Both the position numbers and the translations under genes were made by a program. Shown in pieces: positions 26,117 through 35,076 of a stretch of 64,000 nt of DNA. The stretch lies in NCBI RefSeq assembly GCF_050870875.2, contig NZ_CP194041.2, forward strand, positions 4,464,001 through 4,528,000, written 5' to 3'. Under the pieces are notes generated by a model. It had not been told where the DNA came from. It saw only the letters and a program-made list of their open reading frames with translations, and ran no database searches. Positions within the stretch are counted from its first letter, which is position 1, and every line of letters starts with the position of its first letter. This DNA comes from Agarivorans sp050870875. Its GTDB lineage: Bacteria > Pseudomonadota > Gammaproteobacteria > Enterobacterales > Celerinatantimonadaceae.

Positions 26117-26800
26117 ATGTTTAACTGGAGCCAAATAGATACCGTTTTGCTGGATATGGACGGCACTTTGCTAGACCTCCATTACGATAATTATTTTTGG
26201 ATGCATTATCTACCGATCGCAATTGCTCAGCAAAATAAGCTCAGTATAGAACAGGCCCGTGAACAACTAATGGCTGATTACGAAACCGTTGCAGGCACCT
26301 TAGATTGGTATTGTTTCGATTACTGGAGCAACAAAACCAACATCGATATACGCCAGCTTAAAACCGAGGTAGAGCATAAAATAGCATGGCGCAATAACGT
26401 AAAACCCTTTTTAAACGCTTTAGCACAAGCAGGCAAGCAACGTATTTTACTCACCAATTGCCATCCCGATGGTCTCGCCACCAAGGTTAGGTTGACCGGT
26501 TTAGATCAATACTTGGACCAACAGTTTAGCGTGCATCAATTTGGTTATCCCAAAGAAAAACCTGAACTATGGCAAGCACTGCTTGAGCATCCCCCCTTCG
26601 AGCCGGAACGCACCCTGTTTATTGATGATAATGAGAAACTGCTTGAGCAAGCCAGCCGCTTTGGCATTAAATTTCTATTAGGGATCCGCAACCCCGATTC
26701 ACAGCAAGCGAGCAAGTCTTTTAAACACTTCCCATCCGTTGACGATTACCAGCCGCTCACCCAACAATTGGTAAGCTCAGGCCCGATGTTAACGAGGTAA
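26117..26800 (+). CDS. yrfG: GMP/IMP nucleotidase YrfG (HAD family)
   Basis: Cytosolic HAD-superfamily 5'-nucleotidase for purine monophosphates; 227 residues. Motif I is DMDGT at residues 13-17 (nucleophile Asp13), motif II is LLTN, and motif III/IV is the GYPKEKPELW...LFIDDNEKLLEQA region. The start at 26117 (MFNWSQ) aligns with the E. coli protein. A TTG at 26081 would add 12 residues and has no ribosome site. The last 12 bp overlap the end of gspN on the other strand. Confidence 0.92.
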   Translation: MFNWSQIDTVLLDMDGTLLDLHYDNYFWMHYLPIAIAQQNKLSIEQAREQLMADYETVAGTLDWYCFDYWSNKTNIDIRQLKTEVEHKIAWRNNVKPFLNALAQAGKQRILLTNCHPDGLATKVRLTGLDQYLDQQFSVHQFGYPKEKPELWQALLEHPPFEPERTLFIDDNEKLLEQASRFGIKFLLGIRNPDSQQASKSFKHFPSVDDYQPLTQQLVSSGPMLTR

Positions 26801-27544
26801 ACGCCCCTGCTCTTTGAACCGATAATATCCCTGTGGATCGACTCTTCCAATATATTTAAGATTGTTACTTAAACCACTGGGCATTTCCGCTCCGGCTTTA
26901 ATTTTGCCTTCGGCAGCCCAACTCGAAGAAGTCAGTGAAGCGAACCACTCAAGTTCGACTTGCGAGTCACGATGATTCAACTGAATTGTCGGCTGTCCTT
27001 GCTTACAAGCAAGCTCAGCCTTCGCATTTGCTAGCTGTAATTCACCTAAGGGCGAATTGATCAATGGTGCCAACCAACGCAGCTGTCCCTGTAATTGTTC
27101 ACACCATGGACTACCTTGGCTTGCTTCCGTCAATTGCAGTTGAAGTTCGCCGTCAACCGAAACTGGAAGCCCCAACGGTAACTGTTGCATCAGCCAGCTT
27201 GCTGGCGCGTTAAGCTGCCAATCTTTGACAAACCATCCCGACAGACCAAGCCCAACTAAACCCTGTCCTGCGAGCTCATGATCGTTCCCCAAACTCAACT
27301 CAGCCATGAGTCGGCCGCTCAATAAGGCACTCGGTTTCACCTGCCAATGCACTTGTTTTAAACTCAGCTGAGGTAAGTTAATACTCGCTAACTGACCATC
27401 CCACACCGAACCGCGAGGCTGATTCAAGACCACTTGTTTGGGAATTGGAAGATAATTGAGGACCACCGACAAAGGCATGGTGACCACCAAACTAACCAAA
27501 TAAACAGAAATCAATAACAGCGCTAATCCAAAATACTTCTTCAT
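26789..27544 (-). CDS. gspN: Type II secretion system protein N
   Basis: Optional inner-membrane/periplasmic accessory of the type II secretion machine, 251 residues. It has one N-terminal membrane anchor (about 5-27), then a domain with the family's PIPKQVVLNQPRGSVWDG and repeated L-xx-V-x-W pattern. Last gene of gspC-N; it overlaps gspM by 4 bp. Many systems lack GspN, but it is usual in vibrio-like clusters. Confidence 0.9.
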   Translation of the reverse strand: MKKYFGLALLLISVYLVSLVVTMPLSVVLNYLPIPKQVVLNQPRGSVWDGQLASINLPQLSLKQVHWQVKPSALLSGRLMAELSLGNDHELAGQGLVGLGLSGWFVKDWQLNAPASWLMQQLPLGLPVSVDGELQLQLTEASQGSPWCEQLQGQLRWLAPLINSPLGELQLANAKAELACKQGQPTIQLNHRDSQVELEWFASLTSSSWAAEGKIKAGAEMPSGLSNNLKYIGRVDPQGYYRFKEQGRLPR

Positions 27545-28014
27545 TCTGCCTTACCTAAACGTAAGCGGCGCACACCAACCATACCGGCTTGCTTCCCTTC
27601 ATCTAAATCGATACTTTCAACAACGACACCGTAACGTTGACTAAGCATATTCAACCACCCCAACAATTGATTAAAAGGGACATTTTCAATCCATACTTCA
27701 ACTTCACTATCGCCCTTAGGTTGAATTCGACTAATGCTAATACGCTGTTGACGGGCGCTACTACTGACCGCTTGATTCACTTTAATTGTGCCAGCATTGG
27801 CTTGCGTATGGCCATTCGCTAAAATCACCGCACCTTGCTGTTGCGCCCACAATAGGGTTTGCTGTTGTGTCGCTAAACGCTGTTTCGCAGCTTGGTTTGC
27901 TTGCGCCACCGGCGACCAAACACCCCAATATAAAACGGCGACAAAACACAAGATGCTAGCCAGCATCACTAAGTTTTGCTCACGCTTATTTAAACTTTGC
28001 CACCATTGTTTCAT
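27541..28014 (-). CDS. gspM: Type II secretion system protein M
   Basis: Bitopic inner-membrane protein that pairs with GspL and stabilises the assembly platform; 157 residues. A short cytoplasmic tail with the typical NKREQNLV is followed by a membrane segment (about 14-34), then a coiled stretch and a ferredoxin-like periplasmic domain ending LRLGKAE. It overlaps both neighbours by 4 bp. Confidence 0.93.
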   Translation of the reverse strand: MKQWWQSLNKREQNLVMLASILCFVAVLYWGVWSPVAQANQAAKQRLATQQQTLLWAQQQGAVILANGHTQANAGTIKVNQAVSSSARQQRISISRIQPKGDSEVEVWIENVPFNQLLGWLNMLSQRYGVVVESIDLDEGKQAGMVGVRRLRLGKAE

Positions 28015-29213
28015 AAAGCCTTCCTTATGATCAGCGTTCCAACAACCCCACCCGCCTTGTTACTTAACGTACCTTGCTCGCTCGCATAGGGCTTTAAAGC
28101 TTGGCGAAACTGTTCAAAACTTTGGAACGATGGTGCCTGGGCTTGTAAACGGATTTCGCCCTTCTTTTGCTCATAACGCAAACTCAATGGCTTAAAATTA
28201 TCAGTATTACCGAAGGCTGATGACAGCTGAGTCATCATCATTAAAAAGTCTTGCTGAGGCGCTTGATCAAGTGCAGCTATAGCTTTGCGAAAGTCACTGC
28301 GGATCCGACTATCTCGGATCCGTGAGACCTGAGGAAATACCTTCTTATAAACCTGACGAAGATTGGCATCGACAGTGGCTAATTGTTGTTCGGTATTGTA
28401 GGTATCAAGCAGCTGATAAGTGAGCGCTAGCGCAAAACAAAGCCCAGCGGCTATCGCAGCTTTCTTCCACTGTGCCCATAACTTGGTCACTGGATTTTCG
28501 GTAGCGTAGCGGCCTTGTAATAAATTGAAACTTGCCTTTTTTGCACCGTCGGCCAACAGCTTCATCGGTAATTCTGGTGAAGCGGCCTGCCACTCAATGC
28601 CCGCAACTTCGATATCGGGTGCCGGACTATAGTGCTTAATCAGCAATTGTTGGTCATCTTTGACTAACAATGGTAAAGCAACACTTAACCAGGCTTGGTC
28701 AATACACATGCCACGCCCATCGGCAAAGCGAAATAACCACTGCTGATTAATCTGCAACGCACTGGCTTGCTCCGTCTCTGGCTGAGGTAAACAAAAGCTA
28801 TCCACATGCCACGCCTGACTAGAGATATTCGCATCTTCCAGCATCTCCAGCCAATCCGACATTTGCTGCTGACTCACACAAGCAACGTCAACCCCATCTT
28901 TAGCTTTAGCCAAAATACAAATATGTAAATCGTCGGGATCTTGAGCGAGTTGCTCTTCCAACATAAATGGGACGACTTGTTGCCAAGAACGCTGCGCCGA
29001 CTTCGGCAAAATTAAATGATGTTGTGTCACATCACAGGCTGGCACCAACACCGTGACTCGCCGATGTTCGGCTTTTTCTTGTAATGAACTCAACGCCGCA
29101 CTTCCGCTAAGCTCTCCAGCGGCAATCACTTCTTGTTCGTTATCAGACCAAACCATCCAGTTGATGACATCTTGGTCGCTACTGGGTAAGCGGATTAACA
29201 GTTGCTCGTTCAC
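28011..29213 (-). CDS. gspL: Type II secretion system protein L
   Basis: Platform protein linking the GspE ATPase to the membrane; 400 residues. An actin-like cytoplasmic domain (1 to about 245) contains LPKSAQRSWQQVVPFMLEEQLAQD. A membrane segment follows (about 250-270), then a periplasmic domain that contacts GspM. It overlaps gspK and gspM by 4 bp each, so translation of the operon's 3' half is continuous. Confidence 0.95.
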   Translation of the reverse strand: MNEQLLIRLPSSDQDVINWMVWSDNEQEVIAAGELSGSAALSSLQEKAEHRRVTVLVPACDVTQHHLILPKSAQRSWQQVVPFMLEEQLAQDPDDLHICILAKAKDGVDVACVSQQQMSDWLEMLEDANISSQAWHVDSFCLPQPETEQASALQINQQWLFRFADGRGMCIDQAWLSVALPLLVKDDQQLLIKHYSPAPDIEVAGIEWQAASPELPMKLLADGAKKASFNLLQGRYATENPVTKLWAQWKKAAIAAGLCFALALTYQLLDTYNTEQQLATVDANLRQVYKKVFPQVSRIRDSRIRSDFRKAIAALDQAPQQDFLMMMTQLSSAFGNTDNFKPLSLRYEQKKGEIRLQAQAPSFQSFEQFRQALKPYASEQGTLSNKAGGVVGTLIIRKAL

Positions 29214-30193
29214 TGTGCGCCTCCGTAAGTTCTGCGGATCGACTTAAGATCGGCCTTGCCACTGCGCTGAATAACGCTGGTCATCTGTGCTTGTCCTTGT
29301 TCATTTTCTATTTGCAGTTGTGCCATAAAATAATTTGAATTTAATGTTAGCGACGACTTAAGCCCTGACGCACTCAGAGAAATGCCTGATAAAGCATTAT
29401 GTGCCATCATTTCATCTAAACTACGATAGCCTTCATCTGGTCGGTCATTCAAGACCTGTTGCGCGCTACTGTTATCTAAATCCGGGTAAAACAGCGCTTC
29501 AAGCAATTGCGGCTGATCGAGTGCAATTGTGTTCACATTAATCGCCAAAGTCGACTGCGGCAAAGCGCAAATATAAGGAGAGACTTTGCGATAAATCGCA
29601 GCATTTACGCCATATACCGCTCGAAATTCGCTGCGCTCAACCATCGGCATATTCGCCGGTAAATAAGGCGGAATTAAGCCTTCATATACACCGTCTTCGG
29701 CACCCTGCGCCAAAGGAATTGTATCCGCATCAATCCAATCCCGAGTGGCATCCGTGATCTGCTCAGCGAGATAAGCGTCCACGCCCAAGGCCACTAATAA
29801 ACCGGTAAATTGCGCAGCCACTTTGGGCGGCTGTCCATCCGTTTTATTCGGTTGCCCTAGAGCATTTAAATTAAAGCAGGCCTGTAAATCATGAATACTG
29901 CCCTTAATCACCGAATCTTCGACAGGGAACACCATTCCCTCAGTGGCCCAGTATTGCCCCAGATGCACCCTATCATCATCTTTTAGATCTTGTTTTAAGA
30001 CTTTAATGGCAAACGCTTCCGCCCCCGATAATAGCCAATGAGCACGTATAGATTGTTGTAAGTTGCTGGCTCGCGCTAGGTCGAGCTGCAAGCGCTGACT
30101 AAACTGTGCAGCCACCACCACCATCACCGCCAAAATAAGCATGACGGTTAATAATGCGACCCCGCGCTGGCGCTGAGCTGAGAACCCTTGCAT
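29210..30193 (-). CDS. gspK: Type II secretion minor pseudopilin K
   Basis: Large minor pseudopilin that caps the pseudopilus tip with GspI and GspJ; 327 residues. The prepilin-type leader is QRQRG followed by VALLTVMLILAVM. The usual Glu5 of the mature protein is a Thr, the known hallmark of GspK. A large alpha-helical insert fills residues 80-290. It starts on the last base of gspJ and overlaps gspL by 4 bp. Confidence 0.95.
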   Translation of the reverse strand: MQGFSAQRQRGVALLTVMLILAVMVVVAAQFSQRLQLDLARASNLQQSIRAHWLLSGAEAFAIKVLKQDLKDDDRVHLGQYWATEGMVFPVEDSVIKGSIHDLQACFNLNALGQPNKTDGQPPKVAAQFTGLLVALGVDAYLAEQITDATRDWIDADTIPLAQGAEDGVYEGLIPPYLPANMPMVERSEFRAVYGVNAAIYRKVSPYICALPQSTLAINVNTIALDQPQLLEALFYPDLDNSSAQQVLNDRPDEGYRSLDEMMAHNALSGISLSASGLKSSLTLNSNYFMAQLQIENEQGQAQMTSVIQRSGKADLKSIRRTYGGAQ

Positions 30194-30891
30194 TATTCGG
30201 CACCCTTACTGGATTGATCGTTAGATGAACCGTTATCGCCAGTCTTGCCATCGTTGGTATTGGTATTTTCTTGTGCTTTGCTCGCCACAGCGGCTCGACT
30301 ACCTGCTGCGGTGATATAAACCCTGCGTAATTCACCATAGTCTTTCAATCGCAGTGTCACTTCCACACCACTGGGCAACTGACTCCCTTCTGGCGGCTGC
30401 TCGCTCCACCCCTTAGAACCATAGAAACGAAAACTCAAACCCTCGACATCGTCCAGCAATACCATTTCTCGCGGCTCGTAGCCCACAACAACATCGGGAT
30501 ATTGATAAAAACGCTTAATTAACTTTTGATCTTTTATCAAATATGCAACTCGCTGCAAATGAGAGCGATTGAGCACCGAAGAGGGGTTCCGCCAGCCTAA
30601 GCTGACCATTTCAATCCCCATATCATCGCTATCCAGCAGATACTTACCAACCACAAGCAGCGCTCGCTGTTCTTCCGTTTCATCCCGAACAGAGCGCGGC
30701 GCGATTTGGCTAAAATCACGCTGCATCAAGAACATAGCTCGCTGTAATAGCCTTAATCGTTCACCATGGCGTTGCGAAATCTGATCACTATGCAAAACCC
30801 CTTGCAAGACTTGATAGGCCGCTATCGATAACATGGCAAAAATAGCGATAGCCACCAACATCTCTAATAGCGTAAATCCGCGTTGCTTCAT
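30193..30891 (-). CDS. gspJ: Type II secretion minor pseudopilin J
   Basis: Minor pseudopilin, 232 residues, with leader MKQRG and mature start FTLLEMLVAIAIFAM (Glu5 present). A pseudopilin globular domain follows (ALLVVGKYLLDSDDMGIEMVSLGW, and VEGLSFRFYG near residue 150). The last 30 residues are a low-complexity Asn/Ser/Gly/Lys tail not typical of the family core. It shares one base with each neighbour. Confidence 0.94.
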   Translation of the reverse strand: MKQRGFTLLEMLVAIAIFAMLSIAAYQVLQGVLHSDQISQRHGERLRLLQRAMFLMQRDFSQIAPRSVRDETEEQRALLVVGKYLLDSDDMGIEMVSLGWRNPSSVLNRSHLQRVAYLIKDQKLIKRFYQYPDVVVGYEPREMVLLDDVEGLSFRFYGSKGWSEQPPEGSQLPSGVEVTLRLKDYGELRRVYITAAGSRAAVASKAQENTNTNDGKTGDNGSSNDQSSKGAE

Positions 30892-31253
30892 TAGCGGCTC
30901 AAATAACTAGTGACTTCAGCCAGCGCTGATTTTTCTTCGGCGCTGCGATAAACCGACAGAGTTACCGCGATAAAATCACTATCACTGGTTGCAACCCCTT
31001 GCGAGCGCCAATACCATTGCTGACCAGCAAACTCGGTGTTGCCCTTTCGGCTCGAGGTGCCCGGCCAAGTCCCGCTGAGTTTCAGTTCGGCCATTTGATT
31101 GTCGGCCACCCATAGGGCGAAGGTCTTATCTTGAATATAATTCAGACTAAGCAGATTCTCTGAAGCACTTTTCATGACCGCTGTGCCAGCGATGGCCAAT
31201 ACGGCCAACGCAACCATCACTTCGAGCAGCGTCATCCCTCGTTGCGCTTTCAT
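30891..31253 (-). CDS. gspI: Type II secretion minor pseudopilin I
   Basis: Minor pseudopilin of 120 residues, thought to initiate pseudopilus assembly. Leader MKAQRG and mature start MTLLEVMVALAVLAIAGTAVM are classical. WVADNQMAELKL and GQQWYWR are family landmarks. It overlaps gspH by 4 bp and shares one base with gspJ. Confidence 0.95.
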   Translation of the reverse strand: MKAQRGMTLLEVMVALAVLAIAGTAVMKSASENLLSLNYIQDKTFALWVADNQMAELKLSGTWPGTSSRKGNTEFAGQQWYWRSQGVATSDSDFIAVTLSVYRSAEEKSALAEVTSYLSR

Positions 31254-31840
31254 TGGCTTGACTGCCGATCAATACTTAATTGGCCCAAATCATCACTCTT
31301 TACCTGCCAAGTAGATGGACTTTCGCCAAATATAAATTGCAAACTAAAAGGCGTGACTTCACCACTACTCAATAATAATATTTGTGGCACGATTTTTTGC
31401 TCAACGTCTTCGGTGATGAAGTTTTCTTCAAACAAAGGATTATCGGTAAAACCCAATTTTCCGCTACCATAACCCTGATTTAACTGCTGCTCGTCTTCTA
31501 AACTCAGTGCTAAGGCGTAGGGTTCTTCAAATTTCTCTTTTTTAAAGATCTTATCGTCCAGTGCCACCCAGCGTTGCTTTTCCATTCTCACGAACTGGTA
31601 ATGCTCAACATCAGCGTAGATCCCATAATCGTAACCCGTTAACAGGGCCTGTTCTTGAGCATATTGCACTAAAGCAGCCAAATGCTTGGCTTTTTGTTCG
31701 AGTATTTTCTGCTCACTGGAACCCGACACCGACATCACCACCGTATAAATACCAATCGACATCAGCAGCAATACCAAGATCACTTCCAGCAAGGTAAAAC
31801 CTTGCTGGCGGGTTTGAGGATTGCAAGCAGAAGCAGCCAA
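31250..31840 (-). CDS. gspH: Type II secretion minor pseudopilin H
   Basis: Minor pseudopilin, 196 residues. The prepilin peptidase site is RQQG/FTLLEVILVLLLMS. The start is uncertain: the first usable codon in frame is TTG at 31840, only 2 bp after the gspG stop, with a weak ribosome site, giving a 14-residue leader that is longer than usual. Coupling to gspG translation would explain this. Confidence 0.9.
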   Translation of the reverse strand: MAASACNPQTRQQGFTLLEVILVLLLMSIGIYTVVMSVSGSSEQKILEQKAKHLAALVQYAQEQALLTGYDYGIYADVEHYQFVRMEKQRWVALDDKIFKKEKFEEPYALALSLEDEQQLNQGYGSGKLGFTDNPLFEENFITEDVEQKIVPQILLLSSGEVTPFSLQFIFGESPSTWQVKSDDLGQLSIDRQSSQ

Positions 31841-31842
31841 AA

Positions 31843-32283
31843 TTACTTATCGAGATCCCAGTTACCGATATCGTCTTCGGTCCCTTCTTCACCATCTAAG
31901 CCAGCACTAAAGATATCAATACGACCATGCTCACCGGGACTCACAATAATGTATTCATTGCCCCAAGGGTCTTTCTGTAAACGGCGTAAGTAACCATCTT
32001 CTGGGTAATTACGAGGTTCCGGAGATGATGTCGGTTTGCTTACCAAAGCTTCTAAGCCCTGTTCCGTTGTCGGGTAGCGGGAGTTATCGAGACGATACAT
32101 ATCGAGAGCATTTTCCAGAGCCACGATATCCGTTTTCGCCTTTTGGATATCGGCCTTTTCTTTATTCCCTAATAAATTAGGGACAATCAAGCCGGCTAAG
32201 ATCCCTAAAATAACAATCACTACCATGACTTCTAGCAAAGTAAAGCCTCGGCTAGTTCGCGGTAAGCACATCGATTTTTGCAT
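31843..32283 (-). CDS. gspG: Type II secretion major pseudopilin G
   Basis: Main subunit of the periplasmic pseudopilus, 146 residues. Leader ending SRG, then FTLLEVMVVIVILGILAGLIVPNLLG. The C-terminal calcium-site region (PWGNEYIIVSPGEHGRIDIFSAG, then DGEEGTEDDIGNWD) is conserved. GGAG lies 8 bases before the ATG. It follows gspF by 28 bp. Confidence 0.97.
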   Translation of the reverse strand: MQKSMCLPRTSRGFTLLEVMVVIVILGILAGLIVPNLLGNKEKADIQKAKTDIVALENALDMYRLDNSRYPTTEQGLEALVSKPTSSPEPRNYPEDGYLRRLQKDPWGNEYIIVSPGEHGRIDIFSAGLDGEEGTEDDIGNWDLDK

Positions 32284-32311
32284 TCTATTTACTCCGAAAA
32301 ACGGGTAGGTT

Positions 32312-33529
32312 CTAAAGCCCTACCATATTATTAAGTTCCAAAATTGGCATTAAGATAGCCATCACAATAAATAGCACGATACCCGCCATGCTAACGATCA
32401 AGGCGGGCTCAAATATCCCTAAAGCTATGTTTACTTGAGTTTCAAACTGACGGTCTTGGTTGTCAGCGGCACGCTCCAGCATTCCTTCTAACTCACCGGA
32501 GCGTTCACCGCTGGCGATCATGTGTAACATCATCGGCGGGAACAGCTTCGTTGCCTCTAACGACTGATGTAGGCTCTCTCCTTCACGTACTTTGGCAGCA
32601 GCATCAAGTACCTGCGCACGCGCAAAATCGTTAGTCAATACTTCGCCTGCAATGCCCATCCCCTCAAGTAAGGGAACCGCGCTGGCGTTAAGAATACTCA
32701 GGGTTCGAGCAAAACGCGCCGTATTTAGACCTTTAGTGACTTTACCAAGCACTGGTATCGACAGTAAGCGATGGTGCCAGTTCATTCTAATTTTATCCTT
32801 CTGCAACATCCGCTGCCAAAGGACCATTGCCAAAACAATAACAATCACAAAAACTAAACCGTAATCTCTCACCAAGTCGCTGATATAAATTAAGAAACGG
32901 GTTGCCGCTGGCAGCGTTTGTCCCATATGCTCGAACTGCGCGACGACTTTAGGCACCACCGAAACCAGTAAGATGGCAATCACCGATATACACACCAGCG
33001 TTAATACCGCCGGGTAGATTAAAGCCTGCATGGTTTTCATGCGCATCGCTTGGCGTTGCTCGGTATAATCGGCCAACCTTTCTAGAACCTTATCCAGGTG
33101 ACCCGACTTTTCTCCCGCCGCCACCATGGCGCAATACAGTTTTTCAAAGACCTCTGGGAAATCGCCCATACTGTCGGCGAGGCTGTAGCCCTCTACAACT
33201 TTAGAGCGAACCCCTAAAATAACACTCTTTAATTTGGGTTTGTCAGCCTGTTGCGCCACCGCTTTCAAGGATTCCTCAATCGGCATTGCCGCCGCAACTA
33301 AGGTGGCTAACTGTCTCGTCAACAAGGCCAAATCGCTGGTGCTAATTTTCCGTTTGAAGCGAAATCCAGCAGCTTTAGCCGTAGATTTTTCGGCGACTTG
33401 TTCGATCTTTAGGGGGGTAAGTCCTTGCTCACGCAAATAAGCGCGCACTTGACGCGCGGTATCGGCTTCATGTACTCCGTTAGCTTTTTTACCTTTCTGA
33501 TTAAAGGCTTGATATTCAAATGCCGGCAT
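32312..33529 (-). CDS. gspF: Type II secretion inner-membrane platform protein F
   Basis: Polytopic platform protein, 405 residues, with two repeated cytoplasmic F domains (about 70-190 and 275-395) and three membrane segments (about 170-192, 220-240, 375-400). MPAFEYQAFNQKGKK and the repeated ASGERSG / AAGEKSGHL motifs identify it. It begins 8 bp after gspE. Confidence 0.96.
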   Translation of the reverse strand: MPAFEYQAFNQKGKKANGVHEADTARQVRAYLREQGLTPLKIEQVAEKSTAKAAGFRFKRKISTSDLALLTRQLATLVAAAMPIEESLKAVAQQADKPKLKSVILGVRSKVVEGYSLADSMGDFPEVFEKLYCAMVAAGEKSGHLDKVLERLADYTEQRQAMRMKTMQALIYPAVLTLVCISVIAILLVSVVPKVVAQFEHMGQTLPAATRFLIYISDLVRDYGLVFVIVIVLAMVLWQRMLQKDKIRMNWHHRLLSIPVLGKVTKGLNTARFARTLSILNASAVPLLEGMGIAGEVLTNDFARAQVLDAAAKVREGESLHQSLEATKLFPPMMLHMIASGERSGELEGMLERAADNQDRQFETQVNIALGIFEPALIVSMAGIVLFIVMAILMPILELNNMVGL

Positions 33530-33537
33530 AACCCTAA

Positions 33538-35076
33538 CTATCCTTCGCGGGTGACCCGCAATACTTCTTCTAAGCTAGTAATCCCCTGCAGCACTTTGGC
33601 AACCCCATCTTGGCGAATACTTGGGCAACTCTCTCTAACCGCAGTTTCAATTTCCTGCTCACTGCTACCCGCATGGATCATATCGCGTACCTCGTCAGTG
33701 ATCGGCAACAACTCATGGATCCCAGTTCGACCGCGGTAGCCAGTATGATTACAATGCTCACAACCCACTGGACGATATACGGTAGCATCTTTTGCTACGC
33801 CTAATAACTGGTGCTCTCGCTCACTCACCACATGCGCTTCACGGCATTCGACACAAAGCGTTCGAACCAAGCGCTGGGCTAACACGGCTAATAAACTAGA
33901 AGATAATAAGAAAGGCTCCACCCCCATGTCGCGTAAACGGGTTACCGAACCAATCGCGGTATTGGTGTGCAAAGTAGACAACACTAAGTGGCCGGTTAAG
34001 CTGGCCTGCACTGCTATTTGCGCGGTCTCTAAATCACGGATCTCACCAATCATCACCACATCGGGATCTTGGCGTAAAATCGCCCGCAGCCCCCGAGCAA
34101 AGGTCATATCTACCTTAGTATTCACCTGAGTTTGGCCAATGCCCTCAATATTATATTCAATGGGATCTTCTACGGTTAGGATATTACGGTCTTTACTGTT
34201 AATTTCACTTAAACCGGCATACAGCGTGGTACTTTTCCCCGAACCAGTTGGCCCCGTCACGAGAATGATCCCGTGAGGTTTTAACAATAATTCACTAATA
34301 ATCTCTCGATGCGGTGCCATTAAGCCTAAATTGGCTAAATTCAGGCGTGCATTATTTTTATCCAGCAGTCGTAATACCACCCGTTCACCATGGCTTGATG
34401 GCATGGTTGAAACCCTAACATCCACTGCTCGGCCAGCAATTCTCAAGGAGATTCGACCATCTTGGGGCACCCGCTTTTCGGCAATGTCTAAACGCGCCAT
34501 GACCTTGATCCGTGAAACCAATAAAGCGGCCAACTTACGATGTGGTCGCAAAATTTCACGCAACACGCCATCGATACGAAAGCGGATCACTAAGATGGTT
34601 TCGAAGGTTTCAATATGAATATCACTGGCCCCTTCCTTAATTGCCTCACCTAACATCGCGTTAATTAGTTTAATAATCGGCGCATCGTCTTCGGTTTCGA
34701 GTAAGTCTTCATTTTCGGGTAATTCTTCGGCCAAGGTGTAAAAGTCCATATCGTTGCCGATATCTTCCATTAACTGGCGAGCTTGTGAAGAATCACGCTG
34801 ATAAGCTTCGGTCAGATGCTGCTCAAACTGCTCGTCCGATAGGACTTCACAGACAAATTCTTGCTTTAAGACCCGACGAATTTCCTGCAAAGCAGCTAAC
34901 TCAATTTTAGAATGATGAAATACCCGCCAACCACTTACGGTTTTTTCTAACATCACGCCGAAGTTTTTGGCAAACATATAAGGTAACTGCCAACCCTCAA
35001 TCCCCTGCAAGTGCGGAATATCGGAGACCAAGGCTTTTTCATCTTCGACATAATTAAGTTCAGCTTTTACATCCAT
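33538..35076 (-). CDS. gspE: Type II secretion ATPase E
   Basis: Cytoplasmic hexameric ATPase that drives pseudopilus growth; 512 residues. It has an N-terminal domain that binds GspL (1 to about 130), Walker A GPTGSGKST (275-283), an Asp box, Walker B DPDVVMIGEIRD (337-348) and His box LSTLHTN. The zinc-binding tetracysteine domain uses Cys408, Cys411, Cys439 and Cys442. It shares one base with gspD. Confidence 0.97.
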   Translation of the reverse strand: MDVKAELNYVEDEKALVSDIPHLQGIEGWQLPYMFAKNFGVMLEKTVSGWRVFHHSKIELAALQEIRRVLKQEFVCEVLSDEQFEQHLTEAYQRDSSQARQLMEDIGNDMDFYTLAEELPENEDLLETEDDAPIIKLINAMLGEAIKEGASDIHIETFETILVIRFRIDGVLREILRPHRKLAALLVSRIKVMARLDIAEKRVPQDGRISLRIAGRAVDVRVSTMPSSHGERVVLRLLDKNNARLNLANLGLMAPHREIISELLLKPHGIILVTGPTGSGKSTTLYAGLSEINSKDRNILTVEDPIEYNIEGIGQTQVNTKVDMTFARGLRAILRQDPDVVMIGEIRDLETAQIAVQASLTGHLVLSTLHTNTAIGSVTRLRDMGVEPFLLSSSLLAVLAQRLVRTLCVECREAHVVSEREHQLLGVAKDATVYRPVGCEHCNHTGYRGRTGIHELLPITDEVRDMIHAGSSEQEIETAVRESCPSIRQDGVAKVLQGITSLEEVLRVTREG